This document shows, one piece after another, positions 43,472 through 55,145 of a stretch of 64,000 nt of DNA (positions are counted from its first letter, which is position 1; each line of letters starts with the position of its first letter). The notes beneath the pieces are model-generated. The model was given only the letters and a program-made list of their open reading frames with translations. It ran no database searches and was not told the origin of the DNA. Source of the DNA: Takifugu bimaculatus. Its lineage: Eukaryota; Chordata; Actinopteri; Tetraodontiformes; Tetraodontidae. A program made the position numbers and the translations under genes. The stretch covers positions 18,408,605 through 18,472,604 of the forward strand of contig CP034992.1 of the NCBI GenBank assembly GCA_004026145.2. Direction: 5' to 3'.

Positions 43472-45430
43472 GAGAACCTGCTGCACTGTGCCATGCCCCT
43501 TCTCTATTGAGAAAAGCCCAAGTGTGTCCTTCAGTCACCTCAGACATTCAGCCAGCTTTTAATACCTTTGTTCAAGCCCAGAACGCACTGGATTATTCCC
43601 ACTGAAGATGGAAAAGCAGGTGGAAAACATGAGTTATTGTTAGCTGTACTGGTGTATGACTATAGCGCATTACTGGACCACTATAAACTTGTTGTTTGTG
43701 TTTTTTCTTTCTTTGTGGAGATTAACACGTTAAAAATAAATTGCACTGGTTCAGCAGTTGATCTTGTTTTCTTATTTGACCTGTACGACACAATTTCACA
43801 AAGCTAAACATACATTTTTACAGAATAGTTTTATCCTTCCTCTCCTCTACCTGTCCTCCCCCTTCTCCTCCTCTCTCCCTACCCACCCCCCCATCAGCAG
43901 GAGCCCCCCCCCCCCCCCCCATATGAGCCTGGTCCTGCTCAAGGTTTCTTCCTGTTAAAGGGGAGATTTTCCTGTTGATTGTTAGGGATCAGGCCCTGGG
44001 ATTCTGCATAGCACCAAGTTTGACTACAACAGACATTACAAATAAAGATGATTTGATTTGATTTGAAAATAAAAGAACTGCGCCTGAAAATGAAGCAGAA
44101 GCAATAAAAACCCAACACCAGCGAAGCTTTCGAAGAATCTCAGATATTGATGAAAAATTCTGGAAATCATGATGGAGAGATATTTTTCTCACGGCTCAAA
44201 TTCCACAGCTATTAAGTGATTAAATGGATTTAATGGTGATATTCTGGAGTCCACAATTTCAGGTGAAGTTACACTGGGGAACAATTTGAAAATATCCTGT
44301 TGAAATTATTCTAAATTATTCTGATTAAAAATAAAATTGGCACGCTGATTCCAAAATTACAGTCATTCCCCCCAGCCCGTCAAGTTTTGAAAGCTTCTCC
44401 TCCAGATCAGCAAATTTCCCCTAATGAGCTGGAGTCAGACTGGCCAGCTGATGACAACTGGGTCAGCTCCGTTGGTGCCGTCACCATTAAGAGGTGTGTG
44501 CAGCCCCCAAAAGGTCAGTACTGTCAATATCCTATAGGGACACTTTGAACCAGAGGGGATCCTATAGATCAAAAAGTTGACCCAGTTTGATTCCGCAGCC
44601 AAAAACGAACATCTGTCAGACGAACTCCAGTTGTTTCCCAGTATTTCAGTTAAAACGTGGACCAAATTGTTCTGAAGAGAGGCGCTTGTGCTGAATATGA
44701 CGCGATCCAACCACAAACACGTGACGTGTAGAGGAAGAAGAAGCTAAAGTGAAAGTTCTCAACTTCGGGCTCCATCCTGAGTGACCGAGCCCTGATGGAA
44801 AACCTCTAATATTCAGGTAGCATTTGGTTCTTTCACTGTTGTCGTCTCGAATCAATGTTCCGCTGCGAGATGCGGCTTAATAACCTGCGTGTTCGCAATG
44901 AGCGTGCGCGTGTTTCGGACGCACATTGCGGCTGGTCGACGGGAATGTTGTGACGGATGATCAAACTTTGTAGCGTGTTTCCTCTCACTGCGTTTTCCGC
45001 TAACCCTGAGCCAACATTTTAGAGGTTGAGGAAGCACATTTTAATACTCACAATAAGTCACAATATTATTTGCAGTTAGTGGAAAAATCCACGGAAAGAG
45101 GGACACAAACGCGACAGTTTTAGCCTCCTCTCTTTGTCCCTCCACCAGGGGGACAATCAATCCTTTATTTAAAAAAGGAGAGTATGGAAAGAGGGAGAGA
45201 TCAAGGCATTCCATTTTATTGTTTTAACAACTGGGTCTTTGTGGAATAGGAATTTGTTATTATGGATTTATGAAATGTGTTCTGTTTTGAATGAAGCAGT
45301 CAAGAAAACGAAACAAAACCTAAACCCATGGTGTTTTGATATTTTTGGTCCTGTACATGTGGTCAGATCAGATTAGTCTGAGCAGAATTGGGTGTTTTTT
45401 GCCCTTTGCTGTGTGTCATCTATTCTATTC
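43472..45430. other. Spacer with LINE 3' end
   Basis: Apart from the LINE tail at about 43,830-44,067, nothing coding is recognised. A short echo of unit B sequence (GTGCCATGCCCCTTCTCTA) lies at 43,490. A GC-richer stretch at 44,690-45,010 contains AAAGTGAAAGT (44,744), another ISRE-like site, and could be a promoter; no gene follows that I recognise. Confidence 0.4.
43830..44067 (+). mobile_element. LINE 3' untranslated tail (L2-like)
   Basis: GAGCCTGGTCCTGCTCAAGG, TTTCTTCCTGTTAAAGGGGA and the end AATAAAGATGATTTGATTTGATTT are typical of fish LINE 3' tails. Only the tail is left; a C-run of about 19 lies inside (43,902). Confidence 0.6.
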
Positions 45431-45698
45431 AGCATGTTGGGTTGCTTGACTTCTGTTGGGTCGTGGCAACTTGATCATCACTTCTGAGATATTGACACAC
45501 CTTTTTCCTGAGCCTGGCTCCAATGCTGCCAACACACCTGGCCATGGATATGGTGGGACTTCTGTGATGAGTGGGGTCAGAGGTGGTGGACAAGCTCTGC
45601 TCCAAAACAAGCTTGCTAGATATGTTTGGGATCTCCTCCGCCACAACCAGCAGCTGCAACTAGTAGCTGTGCACGCCATGCAGAGTTTTGACCTCTAG
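45430..45698 (+). mobile_element. hAT-like (DUF4371/ZMYM1-like) transposase fragment
   Basis: An 80-codon open frame reads NTPGHGYGGTSVMSGVRGGG and RHNQQLQLVAVHAMQSFD. This resembles the Y-D-G-A-S-V-M-S-G and H-x-L-N-L-V-x-V-D-A blocks of ZMYM1-like hAT transposases. The fragment is short and no terminal repeats are seen. Confidence 0.45.
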
Positions 45699-46168
45699 GT
45701 CAGGCTACAGATGTTTTTTCCAGCACCATCATGTGTTGGTGAGAAACATGATGCGCCTGATCAAAAAAAGCTGCTTGTAATCTGACAGACGAGCCATGAT
45801 GAGATGTCAAGGTGCGTTGTTGAAAATGAAGATCCTCTTCTTGGAATCCTGTCTGAGATGACAGAAGATGATGCTGCATTTGACCCACTTTGATGATGTG
45901 ATGACGTATTTCTGTTTAGTTTTGAATGCATTCTCATCTTATTTGTTGAATTTAATGTTGAGAACTGACATCTTGAAAGAATTTAGGTTTTCTTGTAAAC
46001 CATAACCAGATAAAAAATGATTTCATTTGTATTTGTGTGCGTCCGTCTGATGCCACCGCACCTTTTGAAACACCCAGGAGAAACATTTTTTCCACAACTA
46101 TTTTATATTTAACATGGTGTAAACTTTTAAAATGTCCCAAAACTTTTTCCCAATATATATGTGGCCTG
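45699..46168. other. Spacer without recognised genes
   Basis: AT-rich sequence; nothing recognised. Confidence 0.4.
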
Positions 46169-46720
46169 CACTGTTAGAAAAAGACCGTCGTTTTTACAGG
46201 AAAACGCTGGCAGCTGGGGTTACCAGAGAATTCCTGTAAAAAAACCAACAGGACAGTAAATAAATTTACAAAGAAAATATGTAAATGGTTTTACAGTGAA
46301 TGCCAAGGCTGAACTGTTAATTCTACAAAAAAAATCTATCAATTTCATGGATCATTGTTGTATATAAATAGATCATTTCCTGTACTTTTTACATGTAACT
46401 ACTTATTATGCGTCAATAAATTGTAAAATTAACGTGGAACTACCAGGCAAAAAACGATTTAAACTGGTAGAACAGTAAAACTTTGCATGTTAAATGGAGC
46501 TGTTCTGTATATTATACATACAAGCTACTCATTATATGCAGTAGCTGTATGTTTTAATAATCAGTTTAAAATGATTAAAACTACACCAAAAAAATGCAAA
46601 AATACATCATGATAAAAGACAAGAGAATATCACTTTTAGGAAATTTATTGAACAGCCATTGTGATTAGTTGCAAACAATTAGATTCATTTTTTCAAAATA
46701 TAGAGCATGCAAAGAAGTTG

Positions 46721-47234
46721 GGGTCCAGGGTTGTGTTGCTGGTTTCTTCCTGCAGTTGCTTGGAGGAGCCACTCATCAGCCACGGCTGGCGCCGCAGGCA
46801 GACGCACCTGCGGGCTCTCTTCAATCTACCGTGCTATTTACCATGCTATCTTCCCTGCTTGTTCGAGGTCTCCATGTCGTCTGCTGGATCTGTGAATGTG
46901 CAGAATCGGACTCCTGAGATTCCTGCAGTCCAGGAGGACTGCCTTTGTGTCCTTGGTGTCTTCCCGGCACGGTCGAGGTCCCTGTGCCGTCCGCAGGACC
47001 GGTGAACGTTCGCAGGTCCAGCAGACGACATGGAGACCTCGAACAAGCAGGGAAGACGCAAGGGAACAGGCAGAACAAAGCATCAAAGCCACAACACACA
47101 GGAGTTCTGTCCTTAAATGGCACGGTAGATTGAAGAGAGCCCGCAGGTGCGTCTGCATGCGGCGCCAGCCGTGGCTGATGAGTGGCTCCTCCAAGCAACT
47201 GCAGGAAGAAACCAGCAACACAACCCTGGACCCC
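46721..47234. repeat. Long palindrome related to NLR upstream repeat
   Basis: The outer arms (about 46,721-46,840 and 47,118-47,234) are inverted copies with about one mismatch per 100 bases. Inner arms (TTCCCTGCTTGTTCGAGGTC ... TGCTGGA at about 46,850-46,887) pair with about 47,023-47,060. Outer-arm motifs (AGATTGAAGAGAGCCCGCAG, GTGGCTGATGAGTGGCTCCT) are shared with the repeat before the NLRs of units A and C. A transcript across it would form a long hairpin. Confidence 0.8.
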
Positions 47235-47808
47235 AACACAAAGAACTTTCAAGCATTGGCTCTTTTTAACTGCTGAACAGACAGAGTTACAGGTCATACT
47301 TTATCTGTGTTATTTTTTGCTAAAACATATTCTATTTGAGTAATTGAAGATAGACAAGATTTTTACAATACTGTGGAACATTGTTGGATAACAAGGACAA
47401 CAAGCAGGTGGCAGAACCTCTTCATAGAAAGTTACAAAATGCACCTTTAAAAACTTGCATGTTGTACATTTAACAAAGTGAAAATTAACAGCACCTCTTC
47501 TCTAGGAGTCAACACAGAGTCCTTGTTTAGCCTTCACGCCACTCATGATCAGCGAGATCCTGTATCAGGGTCAGAACTCGAGGGTTCACGTTGAGACGAC
47601 GCTTTGAGTTTTTATTCTCTACTTTGGTTCCTTTTTCTGGGTTTATCAAGAAAAAACACCTGTAGAATAAAAGCATATAAAACATATTAAGCATTTTAAT
47701 GAGTTAAAAGAAGACTACAGGAATGAATGAATACACACATCCATATATAAACAAACAGTCTGAGTCTGGGTCCGAGCCAAGACTCAAAGTCATATCAAAA
47801 CCAATGCT

Positions 47809-47905
47809 GCACCCAGAGCCAAGGCCGAGAATCAGACCCACACCAAGACCAGGTGTGATTACGGCTCTTAGTCTGGGTCTGACTCTCGGCCTTGGCTCTG
47901 GGTGC
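47809..47905. repeat. 32-bp inverted repeat (hairpin)
   Basis: GCACCCAGAGCCAAGGCCGA... at 47,809-47,840 pairs with 47,874-47,905 with one mismatch over 32 bases and a 33-base loop. Confidence 0.85.
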
Positions 47906-48163
47906 AGTCCGGACTCCAGGTCCCAGGAAATGTTTACTCACCTTTGAAGAAACTCCAGTGTAGAAGCCAGCTCAGATGGATAATGGATGTTGAAACAGTA
48001 GTAGCTCCCAAACATTAGCCACAATGCAGAAATGAAGGAAGAGATGTTTGTGTTGACAAGGTTCTGATCCAGACTCAGCATGTACCTTGTTGAGGAATAG
48101 CAGGACTGGCCTATAATTTAACAGGTTATATTAATAAGTGTGTGGTGGTCATAGCTCAGTCAC

Positions 48164-48523
48164 TCACATAACAAATTCAGACGCATATGCAAGAGACTTA
48201 CCACAGACAATAATAGTGGGTGTCAGAGGCACCTGCCCTAGCTCAACCTCTTCTGCCAGACATGTATCATCTACATGGAAGAACATGGACTCCTCCTTCT
48301 CATCAAAGTAGCTGAGCAGAAGCAGCAGCATCTCCTTCACGTCTTCTGAGCAGCCACTCTGCTGTTCCTCTGAAGCCTTGCATAAGTCTGATGGAATCTC
48401 TTGCGGACACAAACTGTGGTCAAGTAGTTGAGAAGCCTTTTCCCCTTCAAATCCATTCTTTATGATTCCTACACATGTGAGAAGTAAATGTGGATTTTTT
48501 TGTAAAAACGTGCTTACAACCAC
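48164..48523 (-). pseudogene. C-terminal part of zinc-finger cargo protein
   Basis: Minus-strand frame with EGEKASQLLDHSLCPQEIPS, MLLLLLSYFDEKEESMFFHV, DDTCLAEEVELGQVPLTPTI and IVCG. I recall this tail following C2H2 fingers in multi-copy fish proteins. It is one frame off from the finger ORF (they overlap at about 48,470), so a frameshift or a missed short intron separates them. Confidence 0.5.
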
Positions 48524-48842
48524 TTACTGGACATGACACAGACCTGCCTTCACCAATGTGATCCTTTAAGTGTGACACTAGCTCTTTCACTGTTTGAAAA
48601 TGGCGGACACACAATGAAACCGCACATTTTAAATCCGCAACAACAGAAACAGCTTGTGGCTCAAGTATATTGTGCACACGGTAAAAATGGCCCTTGAAAG
48701 CCGAGTAAGTAATAAAGGTTTTATTACAGTTGGCGCCAACACATTTGAAAAGACAGCGTGACTCATTCCGATGCACTCTGCAATGTTGCACATAGCAACT
48801 TAACGTAACCAATTTCTTTTTACAAAAGACACAGGTGATCAT
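48447..48842 (-). CDS. C2H2 zinc-finger coding region, four fingers
   Basis: The ORF encodes four C2H2-type fingers: CVFCKKKLVTLSCYVQHCRVH; CVGANC...FKGHFYRVH; CAVSLC...LVSHLKDH; and CPVSGC...FTSHMCRNH. ATG at 48,842 is close to the first finger (MITCVFC), the usual start in this fish family. The reading then hits TGA, while the downstream part continues in another frame. Location inside a candidate transposon suggests it belongs to the element rather than being a host gene. DNA or RNA binding is inferred from the fingers. Confidence 0.6.
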   Translation of the reverse strand: MITCVFCKKKLVTLSCYVQHCRVHRNESRCLFKCVGANCNKTFITYSAFKGHFYRVHNILEPQAVSVVADLKCAVSLCVRHFQTVKELVSHLKDHIGEGRSVSCPVSGCKHVFTKKSTFTSHMCRNHKEWI

Positions 48843-50036
48843 TTTTAAAATTTCAAGTGTTTATCTGTCTCTTTCTGCTTAATAATTACGAACTGATGTA
48901 CTGAAATATGGAGAATTGCTAACTTAAGCCATTTGCTATTAGCACACATTTTTGCTAGGTCTCCCAAAGAAAGTAAGAAAACTTACCGTGCAAACTTTAG
49001 ACTTTCCAATTGCGCAGTCACTATAGACCCTGCAAAATCTTGTATGTAGTGTGTCGATTTTTAGTAAAATATTTTGAAATGAGAAATTTCTGCGATTTCT
49101 GCTCTGTTCCGACCCGTTCGCGAGTGGTGTCAGTTGTGTCCGTCAACGAGGAGCTCGCGCCTTTCACGTCTTTCCATTATTATCCAATCAGAGACGAGCT
49201 TAACCCGCGCAATTTTAAACTCAAAAATATAAGTATCGGAAGGAGGCGGCTTTATTGCACAGGTATCAGCCTCGAGAGAGGCGCTGTTAGGTCGATTAGC
49301 CAGTGATGACGATGCACTGCCCATTACGAGTACAGTATTATGAATATTGTACCGGTATTGGCTTTCTATTTGAATTATTATATAAATAAATATTATTATA
49401 TAAATAATAATAAAAATAATTGTTGTTGTTATTGTTGCTGTTATTATTATTAACATCAATAATAATAATGGGCTGTAATGCATTCAAATTTAAAGACAAA
49501 AAATATATAAAGCAAGGATTAAGATTGAACAGTACAATAGGCTACTAAAAACAATGTCATTATAAGTTTATATTTTTTTTAAATATAAATAGATAGGCAG
49601 TAAACGGTTTCATGTTACAATGAAATTTTGTGTGAAATCACATTTGGTTGACCTCAATTAACATAATTTCATCAATGTTAAAAGGAATAATTTTGGTAAA
49701 AGAACAAACTTGTGAAGGGAATAACATATAGTTTTTGTATTTAAAAAAAAGACTAAAACAATAGTTTTTGCAATATTTGCACGTCAATTTATCAAAGTTG
49801 CTTTGTTATGAGTATTGCAGTATTTCCCGGTTTCTTTTACCAATATTTGTCATTTTAACAAATAAATTCCATTTAAATCACATATTGTTATAGTAAATCT
49901 AACAAAAAATTCTGTTTAATAGTTTACAAAATTTCACAGTGATTTAAACAAAAAATATATGTATTTGGGTTTACAAGATTTTTTTGTAGGGATTTTACAG
50001 TGTTTTTATGTACATTTCACGGTCTTTTTTTAGAGT
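48843..50036. other. AT-rich flank of zinc-finger region
   Basis: Contains TAA/TTA trinucleotide-rich sequence (49,375-49,470) and repeated TTTTACAG-like words towards 50,037. No gene is seen. Confidence 0.5.
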
Positions 50037-50037
50037 G

Positions 50038-50700
50038 TACTCTTATAGTACCGAAAAACAAAAGGTCCTCATCACTCGTCTTAAACAACGCAGAAGAAAA
50101 CGCAGCCAACGGATGTTTTAAACTACGGTAAACATCGGAATTCTCATTCCCAGTATTATTATTCTCATTATTACTATAAACGTTAAGCCGGTTAATCCAT
50201 ACTTGTTCTATTAGGCAGGCAGCCAGGCACATACTAGCATCATGGCACGGAGGAAGGTAGAAAACAACGTCACTTGGTTCTGTCAAAAAGGACGAAGAGA
50301 ACCCGTGGGACCGGGATCGCTCCGGTTTGACCAGTTGGAACTGGTTTTCAGCATTGCAGAGAAAATACAAATAGTCAAACATTTAAACCCCCAGTGTTTC
50401 GGGTGGGCGGCGCTGAAAAGGCCCGTCTGTGTCGGGGCGCTGCCACGGAGCGTCGGGAGTTTTGGTTTTCGGTCGGGTGACGCAGCGGAGAGACGGCCGG
50501 GAAGGTTCTGAAAGGTGTGGACCGGTCCGGGGTCCACCGTCCACCACACAAGCAGCTGGGTTCTGTATTTAAGTGCTGACCCCCCCCATCCCACCCTAAA
50601 TGAGACCGCTCTAACCCGGGCGCCAGGCTGCCGGGTCCCCGCCGCCGGAGGGTCGGGGCCGTCTCCAGCATGAGGATGTTCCGTTGGTGGGGAGCCCTAC
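50038..50700. other. GC-rich segment, possible CpG island
   Basis: The stretch 50,390-50,680 is CpG-rich (GGGCGGCGCTG, TCGGGGCGCTG, GACGGCCGGGAAGG), unlike its neighbours, and might be a promoter. No convincing coding sequence; ORFs there are GC artefacts. Confidence 0.35.
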
Positions 50701-50808
50701 AAGAAGAATCGTTCTCCACCTGCCTGTTGCCGGTTGCAAACAGGAAACATACTCTGTTAATCTCCTCTCAAAAGCCTTGAGGTCTTTGGCCTGTTCCAAA
50801 GAATTCAT
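50701..50808 (-). pseudogene. cnep1r1: CNEP1R1-like, partial copy (first 36 codons)
   Basis: The minus strand reads MNSLEQAKDLKAFERRLTEY and goes on to GRWRTILL, identical to the start of the complete copy at 54,501. Homology stops at codon 36, where the sequence turns into GC-rich flank (a GTAGGG follows, which could mimic a donor). The 5' flank up to about 51,740, including the GATA repeat, is shared with the complete copy, so this is a DNA-level partial duplicate. Confidence 0.8.
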
Positions 50809-51605
50809 GCCTCCTCGTCCAAGAAGCCCAATGCTGTCTGTGACGTCACTTCCATATTTCAACTGTGTTTTTAGATGCCATCTCATCTTAACAATTAGGT
50901 TTATTACATCCCCAAACAAATAAATAGCCCAAAAAACAATTTACATTATATTACAAAATGTTGTGAATACTGAAAATGATCTCTGTACAAAATGGGGAGG
51001 GGAACCAGCTTCAAAAACAAAACTGCAATTTCTCCCATGAATCATGTTTTCTTTAATCATCACTGATGATTCAGTACTGCTATATATATAATTAAGATAT
51101 ATAAAAGCTGACGACCCCATGATCAACAACACTTCCATTGGTAAACAAATGTACAAGCAGAAGAAGGAACACAGAAAAGGTTTGGAAGGTCTGGTATTAC
51201 ATTCCATGCCAGATGACCCATTTTTGGCTTTACAGCAAATCGAACTGGTTTCACAAATTTCTGAGTTTCCAACTCATCTGGTAAACTGAGAGTACGACTC
51301 GCGGACGTCTTAGTGTTGAAGTTGGGCCCATTATTAGATGGCGTTTTGTTGGGGTCTTGGCTGAAAAGTGCAGCGCCACTTTTCCTTCAGAGGCTTTTCA
51401 GAACTGAACTCAATCACAGCAGCGTTGGTACTGTGAACCTCTACAACGTGTTTTCCTTATATATATATACAGTATATATGAGTTAAAGGCCAAAGAAAGT
51501 GCTTCATAGAAGACTGAGTGTTTTAAATCACATTTGGGGAATGAAGACCTGAACTCACCTACATAAAGGTGAATTTAAAAACATATAGATGAATACTGCA
51601 TATTG

Positions 51606-51697
<92 letters not shown>

Positions 51698-51745
51698 TAA
51701 TTTCCTATGACAAATAAAAAACAGAATCTTCAAAAAAAAGTAAAA
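50809..51745. repeat. Duplicated CNEP1R1 5' flank, copy 1
   Basis: Matches 54,502-55,145 except for about 390 bases (51,083-51,470) between TA repeats that are absent from the second copy. Confidence 0.85.
51608..51698. repeat. (GATA)n microsatellite, about 22 copies
   Basis: Uninterrupted GATA units. Confidence 0.97.
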
Positions 51746-51989
51746 ACCAGATTTGTCAGAAAACTTTCAAAAAACCACGTTGCCACTTTTTGTCACTTCA
51801 TCCTAGTTTATAATGGATCAAATGAAACAATGTAAAGACAACAGTACTACAGGAGCCTTTTTGGCCACTCGAGTGCAGATCTGTCGAATGCAAAGATGAA
51901 CCTGGACTAATCCCCCCCCCCCCCCCCCCCCCCACCCCCATCGAAGCTCCTTGGCTCCTGCCTAACATATATTTACCCAAACATCATAG

Positions 51990-52350
51990 TGTTACGTTTA
52001 ACCCTTTTGAGGGGGGTTAACGTAGAGACTAACAAGCCACCAGGGAAGGACCAAAACAATTTATCAAGATTGTGCTTTATTTCTTAACACACGTGCATAC
52101 ATCAAGAGTGGAGGGAGAGGTGGAACAAACGGGTCTGTGCCAAAACAAAAGTAAAAAAACAGGGCATCTTAAAACATCAAAAACACAATGGTGGCCACAG
52201 CCCATAACCTAGTGTAACTAACAATCAAAACCTACGTGCAGCAATGTATGGGGTACCCCGTCCTTACCTCGTCCCACCTGCCCTCCACAAACTCTCCCTG
52301 TCCAACACTGAGCGAGAGAGCGAGCCCCCTCAAAAGGGTTAAACGTAACA
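51990..52350. mobile_element. 361-bp element with TGTTACG...CGTAACA ends
   Basis: The ends are inverted copies over about 25 bases (TGTTACGTTTAACCCTTTTG and its reverse complement) and begin TG / end CA. That fits either a solo LTR or a non-autonomous DNA element. No clear target duplication is seen, so the class is open. Confidence 0.5.
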
Positions 52351-54123
52351 AGTGGGGTTTTTGATCTTGGTTATTTTATAAACTGATTTATTTATTTTTT
52401 TGCATCCATTTTGTTGACAGCTCAGGCACAGATGAATCTGTGGATCATGTTCCAGATGACCGAGCTGCGTGGCTGATGCAAGTAAAGCAGGAAGATATTT
52501 TCCGTTCTATGATTTTATTTCGTCTGACCTAAACGTTTAAATGTTAAACACACTGGGTCACTTTTTAGTTGCCTAGTATCTCCACCAGTTACAAAGCACT
52601 GGCATTGTATTGCTATAAACTCATCAGGGGAATCAAACACTATTAAAAAAAAGTGGGGAAATCCTGTTGTCCACTCAAGAGAAATTTAACATATAACACT
52701 GAATTCCAAAGAGTTGCTGACTATAGGCTTTCCAGCTTCGAGAGTCTCGAATGCGTGTACAGAAACAATATAGATGATGTAGTACGGTGGGTTCTTCATT
52801 TTATGGCTGATTTTTTTTCTGAACACACATCAGAAACTTAACAGTGGAGGTTACAGCTCCAGTTTAAGCAGAGGCAGGCCTTTCAGAAAGGGAATTAAAA
52901 ACAAAGTAAACCGCGCCGGATTGTGGTGCCATAAACTCTTTAAAATAACACGATCAAATAAAACTGTATACATTATGTTCAAGGGGAAAGGAGTGATGAA
53001 ATGAATATTCATCAAAATGAATATTTTTGCCTTATCCCCCCCAAAAAACAGTTAAAAAAAAAAAAATAAACCCAGAAAGGTTTCCCTGAACGGCTCTTCG
53101 GGATGACGCGGGGCTCCGGACTGAACCGCGCCGGAGCAGCCAATGCCAGACTGCCGCTCAGCTATTAGCTACCTTCTCCATGCCAGCGTAGTTCCATGTG
53201 TAGACTTTCTCGCTTTCTTTCCATTTATTGTTCTAAATATTCTGCCATGTAAGTTTAGTGGAATCAGAGGCATTTCATGACAAAGATAAACGAGGAAGTA
53301 ACTTGGGAATATTTTTAAATGTGAAAGCAGATTTTGATGACGACGAAATCCGGACAGACAATTAATCCCACCTCTCCAAGCATATTTTTTTATTTGCCAG
53401 AAGGGACAGACGATAGGCTTTCCTATTATATTTTTAACGAAACCTCGTTTACCATGATTATTTCATCTGTGTCAGGATATGTCAGTTTCAACGTGCATGC
53501 TCACGATGACACCCTTGTTTATACCGGAGGACTCTGTGTGATTGCCCACCTTGTGCAGCTTCTGCGCTGTGTGTGTAGCAGAGTGTCCCCAATCCTGCAG
53601 ACTTGTAGGCAAGTCGTGGCAATAATGTGCTTTGAGCTTTAAGATTTTCCTCGTTTGACCTGGAGCTTCGCAAAAATACACCCGGCCAAAAGGCTTTTAA
53701 TTAAGACAATCAGTCGAATTTTAGACTAAAAGGCGGCAGAGCCCCAGGAATGAAACCCATTAAATATCCATGACAAGATTCTGAAGCTGGTCCTGATGTC
53801 AAAGACACTTTTTGGAGATGTGAAGACACACAGAGAACAAACCAAGCAGCCTCTCTGGTTTCTGGCTGTGACCTCTAAAGCAAGAAAGGATCAAGATTTT
53901 AAAGCAAACGTTGGGACGCAGAGGAGGGGGAACCTGTGAAGCTAGAACTGAGTAACTTATACTGGACTATACAAATAGATAAGCAGCTTGATTGGTGCCG
54001 CCATCTCATCCTCACTATTATAATAATCGGTTCCTTTCTTCACAATGTCAGTTCCATCTGCATGCTTTTAATACACCCTTGACACAAAGTGTTCAATGGT
54101 TGACAAGCACCAGCGGATGAGGG
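52351..54123. other. Spacer upstream of CNEP1R1 3' end
   Basis: No recognised coding sequence. Small GC-rich patch at 53,085-53,170; short ORFs (for example 53,334-53,642) match nothing known to me. Confidence 0.4.
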
Positions 54124-54501
54124 TTACTGGATGTTTGGTCGAGGTTTGAGAATAAGTTTCCCCGTATCATCACAGGACATGTTGTATTCTGCTAAAACTG
54201 TCCGACAGCGGGCAGCAATAATTGATGGTGCCACAACTCGTTTGTGTATCCCAGCAAAGAAGAGGGCTATAAGAGTGATGCAGCTTATTGTGAAGAAAGG
54301 ATGATTCCACAATAAAGAAAAGAAAGAGACCTTTTGTGTATCAGGGTCTATTAACCAGTTCCAGGCCCCAGTAGCCGTACACACAGACACCACAAGAAGA
54401 ATCGTTCTCCACCTGCCTGTTGCCGGTTGCAAACAGGAAACATACTCTGTTAATCTCCTCTCAAAAGCCTTGAGGTCTTTGGCCTGTTCCAAAGAATTCA
54501 T
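54124..54501 (-). CDS. cnep1r1: CNEP1R1 (nuclear envelope phosphatase regulatory subunit), intronless
   Basis: The minus-strand CDS of 125 codons plus TAA has the same length as human CNEP1R1 and nearly its sequence: MNSLEQAKDLKAFERRLTEY, VVSVCTATGAWNWLIDPDTQ, FFTISCITLIALFFAGIHKR, VVAPSIIAARCRTVLAEYNM and DDTGKLILKPRPNIQ. It has two membrane segments. The protein binds the phosphatase CTDNEP1 at the nuclear envelope/ER, where the pair dephosphorylates lipin. The whole CDS is one uninterrupted exon, whereas I recall the vertebrate parent gene as multi-exonic, so this is probably a retrocopy. Its open frame and conserved residues suggest it is recent or still used. The start Met matches the human start; the 37 upstream in-frame codons are 5' UTR. 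Confidence 0.92.
   Translation of the reverse strand: MNSLEQAKDLKAFERRLTEYVSCLQPATGRWRTILLVVSVCTATGAWNWLIDPDTQKVSFFSLLWNHPFFTISCITLIALFFAGIHKRVVAPSIIAARCRTVLAEYNMSCDDTGKLILKPRPNIQ

Positions 54502-55145
<644 letters not shown>

Larger units (their letters stand above)
46169..50037. mobile_element. Candidate DNA transposon with short inverted ends and zinc-finger cargo
   Basis: The left end reads CACTGTTAGAAAAAGACCGT and the right end, reversed, CACTCTAAAAAAAGACCGTG, about 18 matches in 20. Both ends continue with AT-rich, TTTTACAG-rich sequence as in common fish DNA transposons. Inside are a C2H2 zinc-finger coding region (minus strand), a long palindrome and a hairpin. No flanking target duplication is evident, so the boundaries are tentative. 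Confidence 0.4.

Noticed and set aside
46661..47297. Several overlapping ORFs on both strands
   Set aside because: They arise from the palindrome and lack family resemblance.
49010..50520. Short ORFs in AT- and GC-rich spacer (49,010-49,306; 50,242-50,511)
   Set aside because: No recognisable domain and no supporting splice sites.
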